Below are positions 7,843 to 16,562 of a stretch of DNA of 64,000 nucleotides, piece by piece (within the stretch, counting starts at the first letter, position 1; every line of letters starts with the position of its first letter). Position numbers and translations under genes: made by a program. The stretch is taken from positions 2,542,001 through 2,606,000 of the forward strand of contig JBMNGC010000001.1 of assembly GCA_050949645.1 (NCBI GenBank). The letters are read 5' to 3'. The notes under the pieces were generated by a model. It saw only the letters and a program-made list of their open reading frames with translations, did not search any database and had not been told where the DNA came from. This DNA comes from RUG369 sp050949645 (GTDB lineage: Bacteria > Planctomycetota > Planctomycetia > Pirellulales > Thermoguttaceae).

Positions 7843-9504
7843 ATGAAAATCAAACCCAGCAACGAACATTGGAGTTCGAAAGTCGGCGTCGTGCTCGCCG
7901 TCGCGGGCAGCGCGGTTGGACTCGGCAACTTCCTGCGCTTCCCCGGACAGGTCGTCAATTACGGCGGCGGCGCGTTCATGATCCCCTACATTATCTCGAT
8001 GCTCATCGTCGCGATTCCGATCTCGATGAGCGAATGGTCGCTGGGGCGCTACGGGGGTCGTCACGGTTTTCATTCCCCGCTTGGGATGTACTATGTCGCG
8101 AGCGGACGCAAACGCCGATGGGGTATCGTCGGTGGACTGAGCCTGAGCATCCCGTTTATCATCGACATGTATTATATTTTTGTCGAAGCGTGGTGCCTCT
8201 ACTATGCGATCAAATACCTTGGCGGCGCGCTCGAACCGTTAGGGCTGGGGTTTTCGATCGACGGGTCCGCGCCAGGGATGAAGCTCGGAAACGGCGAAGC
8301 TTACAAGCAGTTCTTTGAAAACGCCGTTGGCGCCTCGGAACACGGGGCGCTCTTCTCTTTTAGCGGACTGCCCCTTTTAGCGATCACGTTTTTCTGCGTC
8401 TTTCTAAATTTCTGGCTCGTCTATCGTGGGATCTCGAAAGGAATCGAGAAGTTCAGTAAACGCGTTGCGCCCCTCATTCTCGTCTGCGCGTTGCTGATCG
8501 TCGTACGCGTCGTGACGCTCGGCAACCCGACGGGCCAGCCCGGTCAAAGCTTCCTCGACGGACTCGGATTTATGTGGAATCCGACGCGTAACATTCTCGA
8601 CGAAAATGGCGTCATTATAGGACAGACGAGCATATGGCAGTCCCTCTCGAATCCTGAAACGTGGCTCGCCGCGACTTCCCAGATCTTCTATAGCGTCTCC
8701 GTCTGTATCTGCGCGGTATGCACTTATGCGAGCTACGTGAGAGCCAAGGACGATATCGCGCTGTCAAGTATCTCCGCAACGGCGACGAACGAATTCTGCG
8801 AGGTCGTTTTCGGAGGCTTGATGTCGATTCCTCCCGCAATCATGTTCCTGGGCGCGCAAACCTACGAGGGGTTCAGTTCCTCATTCCAGTTGGGGTTCGT
8901 CGTCTTACCGAACGTCTTTGAGCTTATGCCGCTCGGTCAAATCTGCGGTTTTATTTTCTTCACGCTGATCTTCTTCGCGTCGGTGACAAGTTCGATGTCC
9001 CTCGTACTGCCGGTCACGGCATTTTTCCGCGAAGCGTTGCAGTGGTCGCGTGGCGCGAGCATTTTACTCTCGGCTGGAATTCACCTGATGGGCGCCTTTA
9101 TAGTCATATGGTTCACCAAAGGGCTTACCGCGCTCGACACCTTCGACTTCTGGTTCGCTAATTTCATGATCTTCATGGTCGCGATCCTTCAGACCTGGCT
9201 CGCCGCGTACGTGTGGGGGACCTCCGCGATGCGCGAGGAAATTGCGCGCGGCGCCGCGATCAAACCGCCGACCTTCCTGGCAAACGTCGTGAAATACGTC
9301 TCCTTCCCCTACCTGCTTGCCATCGCCGTCTTCTGGATCGTACGCAATCTTCGCGATCGAATTCTTCAGACGATGGACGACCCCGTCGTACAATTGTCGA
9401 TATGCTTCTTCGTCGCGCTCTTTGCGTTCTTGCTGATACTTTCTGCAATAACAATCAGCAGATGGCGCAAGGTTGGCGAACCAGGCGCTGTCGACGAAAA
9501 ATAA
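7843..9504 (+). CDS. Neurotransmitter:sodium symporter (NSS) family transporter
   Basis: 553 residues with about 12 hydrophobic segments, the normal size of a bacterial NSS transporter. The TM1 Na+/substrate motif is clear: GSAVGLGNFLRFPGQ followed by GGGAFMIPY. NSS proteins (LeuT, MetP) bring amino acids across the inner membrane with sodium. The ATG at 7843 has AAAGG upstream. A MetS-like small-subunit gene follows 54 bases downstream and a second, closely similar NSS gene after that, which points to the MetP/MetS-type (Met/Ala import) branch; the substrate itself is inferred only. The C-terminus ends with one last membrane helix and a short charged tail. Confidence 0.9.
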   Translation: MKIKPSNEHWSSKVGVVLAVAGSAVGLGNFLRFPGQVVNYGGGAFMIPYIISMLIVAIPISMSEWSLGRYGGRHGFHSPLGMYYVASGRKRRWGIVGGLSLSIPFIIDMYYIFVEAWCLYYAIKYLGGALEPLGLGFSIDGSAPGMKLGNGEAYKQFFENAVGASEHGALFSFSGLPLLAITFFCVFLNFWLVYRGISKGIEKFSKRVAPLILVCALLIVVRVVTLGNPTGQPGQSFLDGLGFMWNPTRNILDENGVIIGQTSIWQSLSNPETWLAATSQIFYSVSVCICAVCTYASYVRAKDDIALSSISATATNEFCEVVFGGLMSIPPAIMFLGAQTYEGFSSSFQLGFVVLPNVFELMPLGQICGFIFFTLIFFASVTSSMSLVLPVTAFFREALQWSRGASILLSAGIHLMGAFIVIWFTKGLTALDTFDFWFANFMIFMVAILQTWLAAYVWGTSAMREEIARGAAIKPPTFLANVVKYVSFPYLLAIAVFWIVRNLRDRILQTMDDPVVQLSICFFVALFAFLLILSAITISRWRKVGEPGAVDEK

Positions 9505-9558
9505 ATGGCTATAATTAGAAGATATGAATTATAAAAGCCCTTACTAAAGGAGAAAAAA

Positions 9559-9681
9559 ATGACCTTAGGCGGATGGATCAGCATGACGACGTCGTTAGCT
9601 GTTGTTATCGGACTTTTCGGATGGTGCTGCTACAAGCTCGTCACGACCAGAGAAGCGACGGACGAAGAGTCGCGTCAATAA
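9559..9681 (+). CDS. MetS-like NSS transporter small subunit (40 residues)
   Basis: A 40-codon gene, MTLGGWISMTTSLAVVIGLF and onward, with a single membrane helix (about residues 6-28) and a charged C-terminus. AAAGGAG lies 6-7 bases before the ATG. Its place directly after one NSS gene and just before another, plus its form (one helix then a short hydrophilic tail), fits the methionine/alanine importer small-subunit family (MetS of the MetP/MetS system). The small subunit is needed for transport by its partner in characterised systems; that is family knowledge, not shown here. A TATAAT at 9510-9515 may give it a promoter of its own, but no good -35 box is visible. Confidence 0.7.
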   Translation: MTLGGWISMTTSLAVVIGLFGWCCYKLVTTREATDEESRQ

Positions 9682-9705
9682 CGCACGCGAGCAGCAGGAG
9701 AAGTC

Positions 9706-11423
9706 GTGGCGCCGCGAAAGAAACGAAGATTCGAACGCTGGAGCTCGCAGACGGGCGTAATCCTGGCGGTTGCGGGCAGCGCGGTTGGGCTTGGAAATTT
9801 CCTTCGCTTTCCGGGCCAAGTCGTCTTCAATGGCGGCGGCGCGTTCATGATCCCCTACCTGATCTCGCTTTTCGTCGTCGCGATACCTCTCTCGATGAGC
9901 GAATGGGCGCTAGGTCGCTACGCTGGTCGCTGCGGTTACCACTCGCAGATGGGGATGTTCTATTTTGCGAGCGGTAAGAGTCGTCGCTGGGGAATAGCCG
10001 GCGGACTCATGGCGATCGTACCCTTCGTTATCAACATGTACTACGTCTTCATCGAGGCGTGGTGTCTCCTCTACGCGCTACAATATCTCGGCGGAATTTT
10101 CGAGCCGATAGGACTTGGGTTCTCTTTCTTTGACGGCGTCGATCCCGGCTTATATTTCGAGACGCCCGAGGAATATACGGCGTTCTTCGACGCGATGGTC
10201 GGTCGGAGCGCAGACGGATCGCTCTTCGATATCACGAAATCCCCGTTGATCTTGGCGACGCTCCTGTGCGTCTGCGGAAACCTGATGCTCATATCTCGCG
10301 GGATCTCAGGCGGGATCGAAAAGGTCTGCAAAATCGCGGCCCATTGATCCTGATATGCTCCCTTTTCATTATTCTGCGCGTCGTCACTTTCGGCAATCCG
10401 ACGGGGCTCCCCGGTCGCAGTTTCCTCGACGGGCTAGGATTTATGTGGAATCCGACTCGCGACGTCATCGACCCCGCCACTGGCGCCGTCGTGGGACACA
10501 CGACGCTCTGGCAATCCCTGACCAACCTTGACGTATGGATTGCGGCGACGGTGCAGATATTCTTCACGATCTCTTTATGTTGGTGTAGTATCACGACGTA
10601 CGCGAGCTACCTTCGCAAGCGCGACGATATCGCGCTCTCGAGCCTTACCGCGACCGCTTCGAACGAATTCTGCGAAGTCGTCCTCGGAGGACTCATGACG
10701 ATCCCACCCGCGCTCATGTTCCTGGGCGCAACCGCCAGCAAGGAATTCAGCTCCTCCTTCTCGATGGGATTTTCCGTACTCGCGCACGTCTTCGGGCAGA
10801 CGCCTTGCGGACAGTTCTTCGGGTTCGCGTTTTATCTCCTGCTCCTCACGGCGGCGGTCACGACGTCCGTCGCGCTCCTGCAACCGACCGTCTCGCTCTT
10901 CCAGGAAGCGTTTAAGTGGACGAAATCGGCGAGCGCGCGGCTCGTGGGAGCGGTCAATCTGATTGGCACGTTCTTCGTATGCTGGTTCACCAAAGACCTT
11001 GTCGCGCTCGAAGTCTTCGATTTCTGGATCGCCGGCGTCATGATGTTCGTCTTCGCGATCGTGCAAACGTCGCTCGTCGCGTTTGTATGGGGCGCCGCTA
11101 AGTTCCGCGACGAAATAAGTTACGGATCGCGAATCAAACCGCCAACGTTCATTGTCAACGTCGTAAAATATGTCTCGCTTCCCTATCTCGTCGTGATCGT
11201 GATCCTCTGGCTCGCGAGAAACCTTGGCAGTCGTTTCCAGGAATTCCGAGAAAATCCGGTCGTGCGCTATGCATGCTTCTTCTGCGCGATCCTCGCCGCA
11301 GGGCTCTTCATGCTTGCGTGGATCATTACGTCGCGTTGGACGCGCGGCGCCGCGCCATGCAATTGCGAGCGAGACGTCAACGACGACGCCAATTCTCTTG
11401 ACGCGATCCCTGAAAACGACTAA
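9706..11423 (+). pseudogene. Second NSS family transporter, frameshifted
   Basis: A GTG at 9706 with AGGAG five bases upstream opens an NSS transporter very similar to the one at 7843 (same GSAVGLGNFLRFPGQ motif). The frame stops at 10345-10347 after ...KVCKIAAH, and the homologous sequence (PLILICSLFIILRVV) resumes at once in another frame through to 11423. One base is missing at the C run 10340-10342; restoring it gives a protein of about 572 residues that aligns throughout with its neighbour. This could be a recent inactivating mutation or a base-calling error in the C run. No slippery site typical of programmed frameshifting is evident. It lies 24 bases after the MetS-like gene, so the three form one likely operon. 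Confidence 0.8.
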
Positions 11424-11502
11424 ATTCCACGAGAGAGGCGACGCGCCTGATATTCGCAGACGCCTCGATAACGGACACATCAAGCAAGGTTGGAACTCGA
11501 CG

Positions 11503-12714
11503 ATGAGACAATATAACGTTCGGCACGCCGAAAAGCCGATTCTGAAAGTGGAAGGGCTCGTCAAACGTTACGGCGCTAATACAACGGTGCACGGCGTCTC
11601 GTTCACTATCACTCCTGGAAAGATTTTCGGACTCCTCGGTTCCAACGGCGCAGGCAAAACGACAAGTTTTCACATGATCTGCGGTCTCACAAAAGCGAGC
11701 GCGGGCAAAATAATCCTCGACGGAAAAGACGTAACGCGCTGGCCGATGCATCGGCGCTGCAAGTACGGACTCGGATACCTCCCTCAAGAGCGCAGCACGT
11801 TCGGAGCGCTGACGGTCGAACAGAATCTCTACGGCGCAATGGAGTTCCACGGATACTCCAAACGCGCGCAGCGTGAGGAATGCAACCGGCTTCTCGAACG
11901 CTTTGAACTCAAGGAATTTCGTAAGAGGGTCGTCGGTTACGGAGGATCCGGAGGACTTTCGGGCGGCGAACGTCGGCGTCTCGAGGTCGCGCGCGCGCTC
12001 GTGAGTCAGCCGAAGGTCCTCATGCTCGACGAACCCTTCGCGGCGTGCGACCCTGACACGATCGCGCGAATTCAGCGTTCAATTCGCGGAATTGCTTCAG
12101 AAGGAATCGCCGTGATCATCAACGACCACGCGATCGGCAACACGCTCAAGGTCGTGGAATACGCGTATATTATTCAAAAAGGAAGAGTGCTCTTCCACGG
12201 GCCGACGATGGAGGTCCTGTGCAACCCTGACGCGATTCAGAGCTATTTTGGAACCGAAGCGCGAGAAAACTTCGACACGATCGCGAAAGCGCATAACATT
12301 CCCTCCAATGAGCTCGAAGTATGGCGACAGAAACTTGCGAGCGCCTACGAAGAAGTCGACCGGCGCGAGCGCCTCAAAGACAACGAGGAAAGACAAAATT
12401 ACTTCGCCTCGCGCGCAAACGGCGCTCGCGAAACAAGTCGGCGCGACGAACGAACCTCCGCGTCCTCCGGCAAAAAACGTCCTCTGACCTTGAATCGCCG
12501 TCAACCTTCCTGGCGAGGCGCCGAGTCGGATGAAGCGCCGATCGATCCGACGTCCCAATCGACCGCGTCCTCGGGTCGATCGTCCTTGACTCTGCGCCGC
12601 CGCGACGACGAGCCCGAGCGAAAAACGCCCTCCCCGCGCGACGAAGACTACGTCGACAACCGATATTCTGATAAAATTCCCCGGCTCTTTAGGAGACCGC
12701 GACGGCGACGCTAG
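11503..12714 (+). CDS. lptB: LPS export ABC ATPase LptB with long disordered tail
   Basis: 403 residues; the core (about 1-250) is LptB-like: Walker A GSNGAGKTT (46-54), signature LSGGERRRLEVARAL, Walker B VLMLDEPFAACDP, H-loop in INDHA, ending with the YFG segment typical of LptB (usual length about 240). LptB drives LptF/G and pulls LPS from the inner membrane to the outer membrane. The ATG at 11503 is chosen because the protein then starts just before the first ABC strand; its ribosome site is weak. The extra 150 or so residues are rich in Arg, Ser, Glu and Pro and end in RRPRRRR; they are unlike any LptB tail I know. No lptA, lptC or lptFG is nearby. A terminator follows. Confidence 0.85.
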   Translation: MRQYNVRHAEKPILKVEGLVKRYGANTTVHGVSFTITPGKIFGLLGSNGAGKTTSFHMICGLTKASAGKIILDGKDVTRWPMHRRCKYGLGYLPQERSTFGALTVEQNLYGAMEFHGYSKRAQREECNRLLERFELKEFRKRVVGYGGSGGLSGGERRRLEVARALVSQPKVLMLDEPFAACDPDTIARIQRSIRGIASEGIAVIINDHAIGNTLKVVEYAYIIQKGRVLFHGPTMEVLCNPDAIQSYFGTEARENFDTIAKAHNIPSNELEVWRQKLASAYEEVDRRERLKDNEERQNYFASRANGARETSRRDERTSASSGKKRPLTLNRRQPSWRGAESDEAPIDPTSQSTASSGRSSLTLRRRDDEPERKTPSPRDEDYVDNRYSDKIPRLFRRPRRRR

Positions 12715-12741
12715 GCGCTCCTTCCTCCTTGTGAGAAACGA

Positions 12742-12777
12742 AGACGGGCGATCCGAAGCAAATCGGATCGCCCGTCT
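12742..12777. terminator. Bidirectional hairpin terminator
   Basis: A 15-bp perfect stem (12742-12756 with 12763-12777) with a 6-base loop between convergent lptB and the oxidoreductase gene. Confidence 0.8.
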
Positions 12778-12819
12778 GATTTTATGCGCGAGTCTGTAAC
12801 TCAAGCGTTAAGCGTGAGA

Positions 12820-14334
12820 TCAGGTCTCGTCGATGAAGGACCAATCGATCTTCTCGTAGCCGTTCAGGTATTCCGGACGAACGAGCTCGGCGACGCCAGG
12901 CGTCTTGAGGTCGGCAAGGTTCGTGACCTCGAGCTTCTTGGCGTCCCACTTGATGGTTTCGCCGCGCTCGCCAGCCTTCGAAGCAGTCCAAACGGCGAGA
13001 TTGCCGAGGAGAATCGTTTCGGTGAGAGGACCGGCGAAATTCGGGAAGTTCGACCAGCAAAGATCCGGCTTGTTTTCCTGGATCGCGGTAACCCATTCAA
13101 GCTTGTTACGAGCGTCGAAGTTGCCGGAGTGTTCGTCTTCCGGAGCCTTGCGCCATTCGACGTCTTCGATTTCCGTGATCGGTTCGCCGCCCTTAGCGAG
13201 GAGACGATACTCCGCGGCATAGTCGTCCGGGCTGTAAGCGACGCCCTTGGAACCGACGATGAGCGCTCCGGAATCGGTCGGATTGTTAATTCCATACTCT
13301 TCGAAGAGGCTCGCGTCGGGCTTCGCCTTCGCGTCGAACCAGGTGACTTCGATCGCGCCGCGATTATCGGTCTCTGGGAACTGGAACCAGATCTTGCTCG
13401 AGGCGGGGAAGGAATTGAAATCGTGGCCGGAGGATTCCGCAACGACTTCGGTCGGGAACTTCAGGTCGCAAGCGCCGTACGGCATGTTCGCGGTATGGCA
13501 AGCCATGTCGCCGAGGGAGCCAGAGCCGAAATCCCACCAGCCGCGCCACTGGAAGCTGTGGTAGATGCCGGGCCAGAATTCACGTTTCGGCGCGACGGCG
13601 AGCCAAGCGTCCCAGTCGAGTTGCTGAAGAGCCTTGGCGACCTGCTCTTTCTTTTCGTCGATGAGCTCCTGAGCGATCTCTTCGTCCTCTTCCTCAGCAC
13701 GCGTTTTCGCGATGAACTTTTCCATCGTTTCGTCGCGATTCGGCCCCTGATCCCAGACAGGACGGTTTGTCCAGATGTGAACCTTGAGGACTTCGCCAAT
13801 GACGCCGGCCTTAACCTGCGCCACGCAACGACGCATCGCGTCAAGCGTAGAACCCTGGTTACCCATCTGCGTGCAGACGCCATACTTCTTGGCAAGATAG
13901 CCAAGATAACGCGCTTCGCCGATCGTACGCGTCAGCGGCTTCTGAGTGTAGGCATGCTTGCCATTCTTGAGCGCCTCGGCCGTGATGACCGTGTGCGTGT
14001 GGTCCGGAGTCGAGACGGTGACCGCGTCGATCTTGTCCATCATTTCGGCGTAAAGATCTCGGTAGTCCGTGTACGTCTTGCAACCGGGGAAGTTCTTCGC
14101 CTTCGCGGCGAGCGTGTTGCGATCCGTATCGCAGATCGCGACGACTTTGCCGTAAAACGCCGCCTGATCGATGTCGCTCGAGCCCTTGCCTCCGACGCCG
14201 ATACCGGCGATCGCGAGACCTTCAAGAGCTGAAGCGCGCGCAAGCTTAGGGGCAGTTCCGGCGCTAACCATGAAACCAACGCCGGCTATGGTCGACGTTT
14301 TGAGAAAATCACGACGGGAAGTTTGCAAACTCAT
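12820..14334 (-). CDS. Tat-exported Gfo/Idh/MocA family oxidoreductase
   Basis: 504 residues. A twin-arginine signal (SRRDFLK at 6-12, then a hydrophobic stretch and an AxA-type site around 30-36) is followed by a Rossmann fold: IAGIGVGGKG replaces the usual GxGxxG, then VVAICD. The motif VTVSTPDHTHTVITAEAL and the lysine in YTQKPL are characteristic of the family. Members oxidise or isomerise sugars and cyclitols with NAD(P); exported copies are expanded in planctomycetes and are linked to breakdown of complex glycans. The ATG at 14334 has AGGAG seven bases upstream. No other sugar-degrading gene adjoins, so the substrate is unknown. Confidence 0.9.
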   Translation of the reverse strand: MSLQTSRRDFLKTSTIAGVGFMVSAGTAPKLARASALEGLAIAGIGVGGKGSSDIDQAAFYGKVVAICDTDRNTLAAKAKNFPGCKTYTDYRDLYAEMMDKIDAVTVSTPDHTHTVITAEALKNGKHAYTQKPLTRTIGEARYLGYLAKKYGVCTQMGNQGSTLDAMRRCVAQVKAGVIGEVLKVHIWTNRPVWDQGPNRDETMEKFIAKTRAEEEDEEIAQELIDEKKEQVAKALQQLDWDAWLAVAPKREFWPGIYHSFQWRGWWDFGSGSLGDMACHTANMPYGACDLKFPTEVVAESSGHDFNSFPASSKIWFQFPETDNRGAIEVTWFDAKAKPDASLFEEYGINNPTDSGALIVGSKGVAYSPDDYAAEYRLLAKGGEPITEIEDVEWRKAPEDEHSGNFDARNKLEWVTAIQENKPDLCWSNFPNFAGPLTETILLGNLAVWTASKAGERGETIKWDAKKLEVTNLADLKTPGVAELVRPEYLNGYEKIDWSFIDET

Positions 14335-14723
14335 GTATAAACTCCTAAAAGTCTGACGTCAACAAGGGAACAGCGCGTCGAATTGAGCGTTCGAATCGCA
14401 ACTTGCGTTGCGCGACAGGACGCGCCTACAATAAACGGCGTCCACAGAACAGCCGCTTCCTAGGCCATTATACAAGGGTACAATATTCGATACCAGTCGC
14501 AACTGTGGTAAAATTCGTAAAATCTCGCAAATCGCAGCTTTTTGTGGAAATTTTTCCTTCGAAACCTCGTTTTATTAAAAACTCGACCCTCGAATCGATT
14601 GATTCAAATGCGCCCATACTATATATTCAGATAGCGTTGGAGCGGAACTCCGAGTCTCTGGCGTCGCCGACGTGAGCGCGGTCGTCGCGTCGGCTAGTTC
14701 GACGTAAAAGACCAGGAAAAACT
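14335..14723. other. Divergent intergenic region
   Basis: About 390 bases between the oxidoreductase (minus) and the GH10-like gene (plus). It is AT-rich and holds the plus-strand promoter at 14599-14627. On the minus strand a TATAAT (14472-14467) may serve the oxidoreductase but has no good -35 box. Confidence 0.5.
14599..14627 (+). promoter_or_regulatory. Sigma70-like promoter of the GH10-like/GspK/epimerase operon
   Basis: TTGATT and TATATT are separated by 17 bases, about 100 bases before the ATG at 14724. Confidence 0.55.
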
Positions 14724-16553
14724 ATGGGCGAATTCTTTTTCTTTTATCCGAAAGGACAGATTGCCGACGAGCTCGCGATCCGCGGCTTTATCGCTGTGCG
14801 CGGTCGTAAGCCCGTCAAGACGACAATCCGCGTCGACGAACTTGACGAGGATCGCAATCTCCTCGTCGTCGTCACCTACACCGACGAATCGGGTTCGCTC
14901 TATTTCCCTTGCGACAACGCTCAGGACGGGTTTTTCTTTGCGTCGACCGATCCGTTGCCGTCGAGCAAAGTTCATCGTTCGCTCTATCTTGAGCTCGCGC
15001 GCGGTCAGCTTTCGCGAATTCAGCGTAAACGCGCCGATTGGTCCTACAAGGGATTCTCAACCCCTGCGCATTTGCGGCAGAAAATCCGCCGCGCGATTCG
15101 GCAATTCTCTCTTCTCGTCACCACGGATCCCTCCGAAGAGAACTTCGACGCCAGCACGGTATCTCTCTTCTCCGATCTTTGCGAGATCGGGCGCAAGCTC
15201 AACGAACGCTTTCTGAACCGCGCGCTCGTGGCAAGGCGAAAAATTTCAGGCTGGAAGACGAGATTTGGATTCGCGACCGATCTGCGCGAAGACTGGACGC
15301 GCGCCTACGACGCGCTCTTCGTCGGCTCCAGAGCGAACCGAACGAAACCGAAGCTTGACCCGGTCTTCCAAACGATCAATCTCCACGTGTCTTGGCGCGA
15401 CGTCGAGCGCAATGGAACCTACGACTGGTCGCGGCTCGACGCGGCGATCCGCTCGGCGCGCAAGCGCAGACTCCACGTTACGCTCGGCCCCCTGACGCGC
15501 TGGGGCGCCGACATGCCGACGAGACTTCAACGTCCGACGATCAACGCGGAAGATCTCGGGCGCGAGTATGAGCAATATCTTCGCTCGGCGCTCGACGCGG
15601 TAGGAAGTCGCGTCGACCGGTGGATCGTCGCGACCAACGTCGAAACGAGCCCCACGATACCGACCCTTGAATTCCGGCTCGCCGCCGCGCTGCAGGCGGT
15701 TACGCTCATCCACGCGCGTTTCCCAAGATCGCAGGTCTTCCTGGGCTTCGAACAGGCGCTAGGCGACGCCGCGCGATTCGGAATCGTACCCGTCGTCTAT
15801 CCTCAAGACCTCGCCTCACGACTGGCCGCGAAGCGCGTCTTCGACGGCTTTTATCTTGAGGTCAACTTTGGACTGACGCCGCGAACGACCGCGCCGCGCG
15901 ATCCGATGGAACTCCACCGCTTCTTCGACCGTTGGGCTTCCTTCGGACTCAAACTTTCCATGGCGATCTCATGCCCGAGCGCGCCGCCCTTTACGTCGCC
16001 GTCGTCGGTCGATCCTGACGAACTCCTCTCTTCCGCGTTCGGCGACAAACCGAAACGACCATTCTTCTTCCGATCAAACTCCGCCCCACGACTCCTCGAG
16101 GAGTTCCTCTGGAGCGTTCAGACCCAGCAGGAGGTCGCGCGACGTTTCTATTCCAGCGCGCTTGCAAGAAAGGCGATCGACGAATTGATATGGTCGCGCT
16201 GGAGCGACTCAAAACGCATGAGTTACGAGGAATACTGCGACGTCGCGAGCGTCTACGAGGGAAACGCGAACGACGAGACGGTCGGAACGCTCTTCAGCGA
16301 CGTTTACGACGAGGTTGAAGCGTTCGAGGACGACGATTTCCGCGAAATGCCAGAGGAAGACGAAATCTTCGACGAGATTGACCTCCTCTCCGACGATTCA
16401 ACGATCTCAAGATCGGAAAGCGTTTCCTTTTCAGCCGAGGTCGACCTGCCGGAGAATTACACGCCGACCTCGGGGATCGTCGGAGTCGACCGTCGTCCGA
16501 AAGCGACGCTCTACAAGATCGCCGCGCTTCGACGAGCTTATCTCGACGAGTAA
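14724..16553 (+). CDS. GH10-like TIM-barrel protein, probably catalytically degenerate
   Basis: 609 residues with no signal peptide. An N-terminal beta-rich domain (about 1-190) precedes a barrel resembling GH10 xylanases: NLHVSWRDVERNGTYDW (from about 216), a Leu/Trp strand near 255-262, WIVATNVETS near 297-306, and the late DELIWSRWSD segment near 485-495. In active GH10 enzymes these positions carry WDVVNE (acid/base) and a TE-type nucleophile strand. Here the first is altered to TNVE and the second reads LKLSMAISCP (about 409-418), with no Glu. The likely role is therefore binding or structural, not hydrolysis. The C-terminus is acidic. The next gene, a GspK-like pseudopilin, starts 9 bases after the stop with GGAGGAG between them, so the two are translated from one message. 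Confidence 0.6.
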   Translation: MGEFFFFYPKGQIADELAIRGFIAVRGRKPVKTTIRVDELDEDRNLLVVVTYTDESGSLYFPCDNAQDGFFFASTDPLPSSKVHRSLYLELARGQLSRIQRKRADWSYKGFSTPAHLRQKIRRAIRQFSLLVTTDPSEENFDASTVSLFSDLCEIGRKLNERFLNRALVARRKISGWKTRFGFATDLREDWTRAYDALFVGSRANRTKPKLDPVFQTINLHVSWRDVERNGTYDWSRLDAAIRSARKRRLHVTLGPLTRWGADMPTRLQRPTINAEDLGREYEQYLRSALDAVGSRVDRWIVATNVETSPTIPTLEFRLAAALQAVTLIHARFPRSQVFLGFEQALGDAARFGIVPVVYPQDLASRLAAKRVFDGFYLEVNFGLTPRTTAPRDPMELHRFFDRWASFGLKLSMAISCPSAPPFTSPSSVDPDELLSSAFGDKPKRPFFFRSNSAPRLLEEFLWSVQTQQEVARRFYSSALARKAIDELIWSRWSDSKRMSYEEYCDVASVYEGNANDETVGTLFSDVYDEVEAFEDDDFREMPEEDEIFDEIDLLSDDSTISRSESVSFSAEVDLPENYTPTSGIVGVDRRPKATLYKIAALRRAYLDE

Positions 16554-16562
16554 GGAGGAGAT

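Noticed and set aside
10266..10347. Programmed frameshift in the second NSS gene
   Set aside because: The site GCC-CAT does not allow re-pairing of tRNA-Ala after a -1 slip, and no stimulatory hairpin is evident; mutation or base-calling error is simpler.
12784..14232. Plus-strand frame (482 codons) opposite the Gfo/Idh/MocA gene
   Set aside because: Shadow of a well-supported gene; begins inside the terminator region and has no ribosome site.
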